7,688 nt of DNA, taken from Planctomycetota bacterium. Lineage in GTDB: Bacteria; Planctomycetota; Phycisphaerae; UBA1845; UTPLA1. Made by a program: the position numbers and the translations under genes. The notes beneath the pieces were generated by a model that saw nothing but the letters and a program-made list of their open reading frames with translations, was not told the origin of the DNA and ran no database searches. Shown here piece after piece: positions 5,910 through 7,688 of this stretch (position 1 is its first letter; each line of letters opens with the position of its first letter). The stretch lies in contig JAPULF010000541.1 in NCBI GenBank assembly GCA_027295245.1, positions 1 through 7,688 on the forward strand, written 5' to 3'.

Positions 5910-7688
5910 TCATTCTTTCGAGGGGCTGCTATCCGTGCCACCCGGGGATTCCGTTCCGTCGTCGGCTTTCTCTAATGTCCTTTCCAATCGGACCCAAATG
6001 GTGCTGGCGGGGTATTGCTTCTGAAGCGTGTCAAGAAATCTGTCAGCCCATTCGGCCTGCCCGTCGTCGGACAGCTCGATGACGCGCTCCGCGGCCGCCA
6101 GGGCGGAATCGTCGTCGCCCCGTCGCAGCGCGAACTTGACGCACAATCCGACCGGGCTTGGAAGGTGCGGCGCGAGTGAGCAAGCCCGTTGCGCCCAACG
6201 CTCCGCCTCTTCACCGAACCGGGCGTCATCCGCAAAAACCCCCGCGATTCGCGCGAGCGCCGCACCCTTCGTGAGTTCAATCGGCTTGCTTTGATCCAGT
6301 GCCACAATTTGGCGGTCTGCTTCCTGCTCGCGCCCCGCGGCCAGCAAGACACTCAGGCGCGTCCAGCCAATCGGACCGACCAAAGGCGTGTCCGGATCGG
6401 TCGGGCCGCCCTCAACGGCCCAAGCCTCTGCAAGCCGACTCAAGTGCCCGTCGGAGCCGGTGACGGGACTCTCACTGAATTCATAAATCACCGCTTCATG
6501 AAGGGCGGCGATGTGCCCGGCAAACAGTCGCGTTCCAGCCCGCCGATACAAGTCCGCGGCGGACCGGGCAAATTGGGCGGCCTCCCGGTGTCTGCCCTGA
6601 ACGGCTACGTAGAGCGCCCGAATGCGAAGGGTCTCCGGAGAGAGCGAATCCTTCCACGCTTTCGGGGCGCGTTCCTTGTCTTCATTGGCAATGTTGAGCA
6701 GATCGTCGAGCACTGTCGCAAAATTGGGGTGTTGCACGAGCATCGCAAACAGTGAACGGAAGGCCGGGTCAATCTCGCCGCCCCGCATCAGGCAGCGCAT
6801 CCACTTGAGGCGGTCGGTGACCGGTGCCCCGGGCCGCGCCTGCCAAAGGCGGACAACGGCCGCGGATAGAAACGGTTCGTCGGCCCGCCATCGCTCGAGA
6901 GCGACCACAAGGGACTGCGCGAAAAACTGCTCATTCCTCGTTTCGTTGCGGCGGTGGCACGCAACCACCAGCGCCCGACACACGGAAACCTGCAGTTGTG
7001 AAATCCTCCAAAACCTCGGGGCGGCGCGTTCGATTTGGCTGATTCGTCGCCGTGCGTCGTACGCCAACGCGATCTCGGCATCGTTCGGAGGCCGTTCGTT
7101 GTTTTCGAGCACGCGTCCGAACGCGATGACACGGGCTTGCACGGCGATCCTCCGTGGGACCACGCGACGATAGGGCGCCAGCGTGTGTTGCGCGGCGAAA
7201 TCGGCTCGCTCGACGGCATCGTCGAGCCGACCGTCGCTCAGCGCAACTTCGGCATCGTATCGAGCCCGAACGCCTTGCCAGTCGCGAACACCCAAGTAAC
7301 CCAGCCCGACGGCGGCGGCACATACCAAGGCGCCGGCTGCGCGGACCTTCGAGTTAGACAATCGGTCTTGATCTGATCGAGCCTCCACGGCGACCGTGTT
7401 TCGGCGGACCATCGCCCACAGAAGCGCCCAACAGGTCAACAGAATCGGCGCAAGACCGGGGATGCGCAAGGCGGGCTCAAAACACTGATCGACGAGGACC
7501 GCCACGAGTGCGGCCGAGAGCCCGATGACCCTCCATCGGCTTGGATCATGGGTTCGTTCCTTCGATGAAACGAATCGCACCGCGTGAATCAGGGTAACCA
7601 GGATGGCGCCGACAAGCGCAATGCAGCCCACGATTCCCAGGTCGGCAAGGGTTTCAAGGAATTCGTTGTGGGCGTGTACGATCGTATT
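5910..7688 (-). CDS. O-antigen ligase/polymerase-like (Wzy_C) membrane protein with TPR-like C-terminal half (5' end missing)
   Basis: The frame is open to the right edge, so the N terminus is outside; 592 residues are visible. The first are 'NTIVHAHNEFLETLADLG', the HxHN-x-LE-x-G signature of the last periplasmic loop of Wzy_C proteins (O-antigen ligases, polymerases, related glycosyl transferases). Membrane segments follow at about visible residues 18-40, 52-67, 78-94 and 114-133. From about 145 onward it is soluble and helical. Repeated A/L-rich helix pairs, such as 'ALSDGRLDDAVERADFAAQ', 'ALYVAVQGRHREAAQFARSAADLY' and 'FALRRGDDDSALAAAERVIEL', suggest tetratricopeptide-like repeats. The end is a short Ser/Asp-rich tail. 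It probably sits in the inner membrane and acts on lipid-linked glycans or a surface polymer, but the substrate is unknown. A GTG at 7629-7631 could be mistaken for a start; it falls inside the Wzy_C region and is not one. It lies upstream of guaB, which has its own promoter. Confidence 0.82.
   Translation of the reverse strand, partial: NTIVHAHNEFLETLADLGIVGCIALVGAILVTLIHAVRFVSSKERTHDPSRWRVIGLSAALVAVLVDQCFEPALRIPGLAPILLTCWALLWAMVRRNTVAVEARSDQDRLSNSKVRAAGALVCAAAVGLGYLGVRDWQGVRARYDAEVALSDGRLDDAVERADFAAQHTLAPYRRVVPRRIAVQARVIAFGRVLENNERPPNDAEIALAYDARRRISQIERAAPRFWRISQLQVSVCRALVVACHRRNETRNEQFFAQSLVVALERWRADEPFLSAAVVRLWQARPGAPVTDRLKWMRCLMRGGEIDPAFRSLFAMLVQHPNFATVLDDLLNIANEDKERAPKAWKDSLSPETLRIRALYVAVQGRHREAAQFARSAADLYRRAGTRLFAGHIAALHEAVIYEFSESPVTGSDGHLSRLAEAWAVEGGPTDPDTPLVGPIGWTRLSVLLAAGREQEADRQIVALDQSKPIELTKGAALARIAGVFADDARFGEEAERWAQRACSLAPHLPSPVGLCVKFALRRGDDDSALAAAERVIELSDDGQAEWADRFLDTLQKQYPASTIWVRLERTLEKADDGTESPGGTDSSPSKE

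Overview
This window looks like ordinary chromosomal DNA from a GC-rich Gram-negative-type bacterium. It encodes a diacylglyceryl-type lipoprotein signal, a lipid A-type acyltransferase and an O-antigen ligase/polymerase-type membrane protein. My best guess is the Planctomycetota or a close relative. That guess rests mainly on the divergent elongation factor G, whose 'GIEVNTRRM' stretch and altered G motifs resemble planctomycete EF-G paralogs as I remember them. I see no mobile element, CRISPR array, tRNA, rRNA or cluster of accessory genes, and no convincing new multi-gene system.

Layout from left to right: (1) the 3' end of an M17 leucyl aminopeptidase gene on the + strand, ending at 267; (2) a 144-base convergent gap with two weak hairpins; (3) five genes, all on the - strand, that fill the rest of the window. 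In their direction of transcription (right to left) these are: a large O-antigen ligase-like (Wzy_C) membrane protein with a helical-repeat C-terminal half, which runs off the right edge; guaB (IMP dehydrogenase) with a near-consensus sigma-70 promoter and a good Shine-Dalgarno site; a small predicted lipoprotein 25 bases behind guaB; an EF-G paralog with its own 197-base upstream region; and an LpxL/HtrB-like acyltransferase just behind the EF-G gene.

The likely transcription units are guaB plus the lipoprotein gene, and the EF-G gene plus the acyltransferase gene. The first links GTP-precursor synthesis to an envelope protein of unknown role, and the second links a translation GTPase to lipid acylation. 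Neither pairing proves a shared function.

The points most worth a second look are family-level departures. The acyltransferase has histidine where the catalytic HX4(D/E) motif needs an acid. The EF-G has alanine in place of the catalytic histidine of DTPGH, with further changes in its other G motifs. There are also several inverted repeats at or near gene boundaries. The longest open frames for guaB and the EF-G gene begin too far upstream: the guaB one starts inside its own -35 box.
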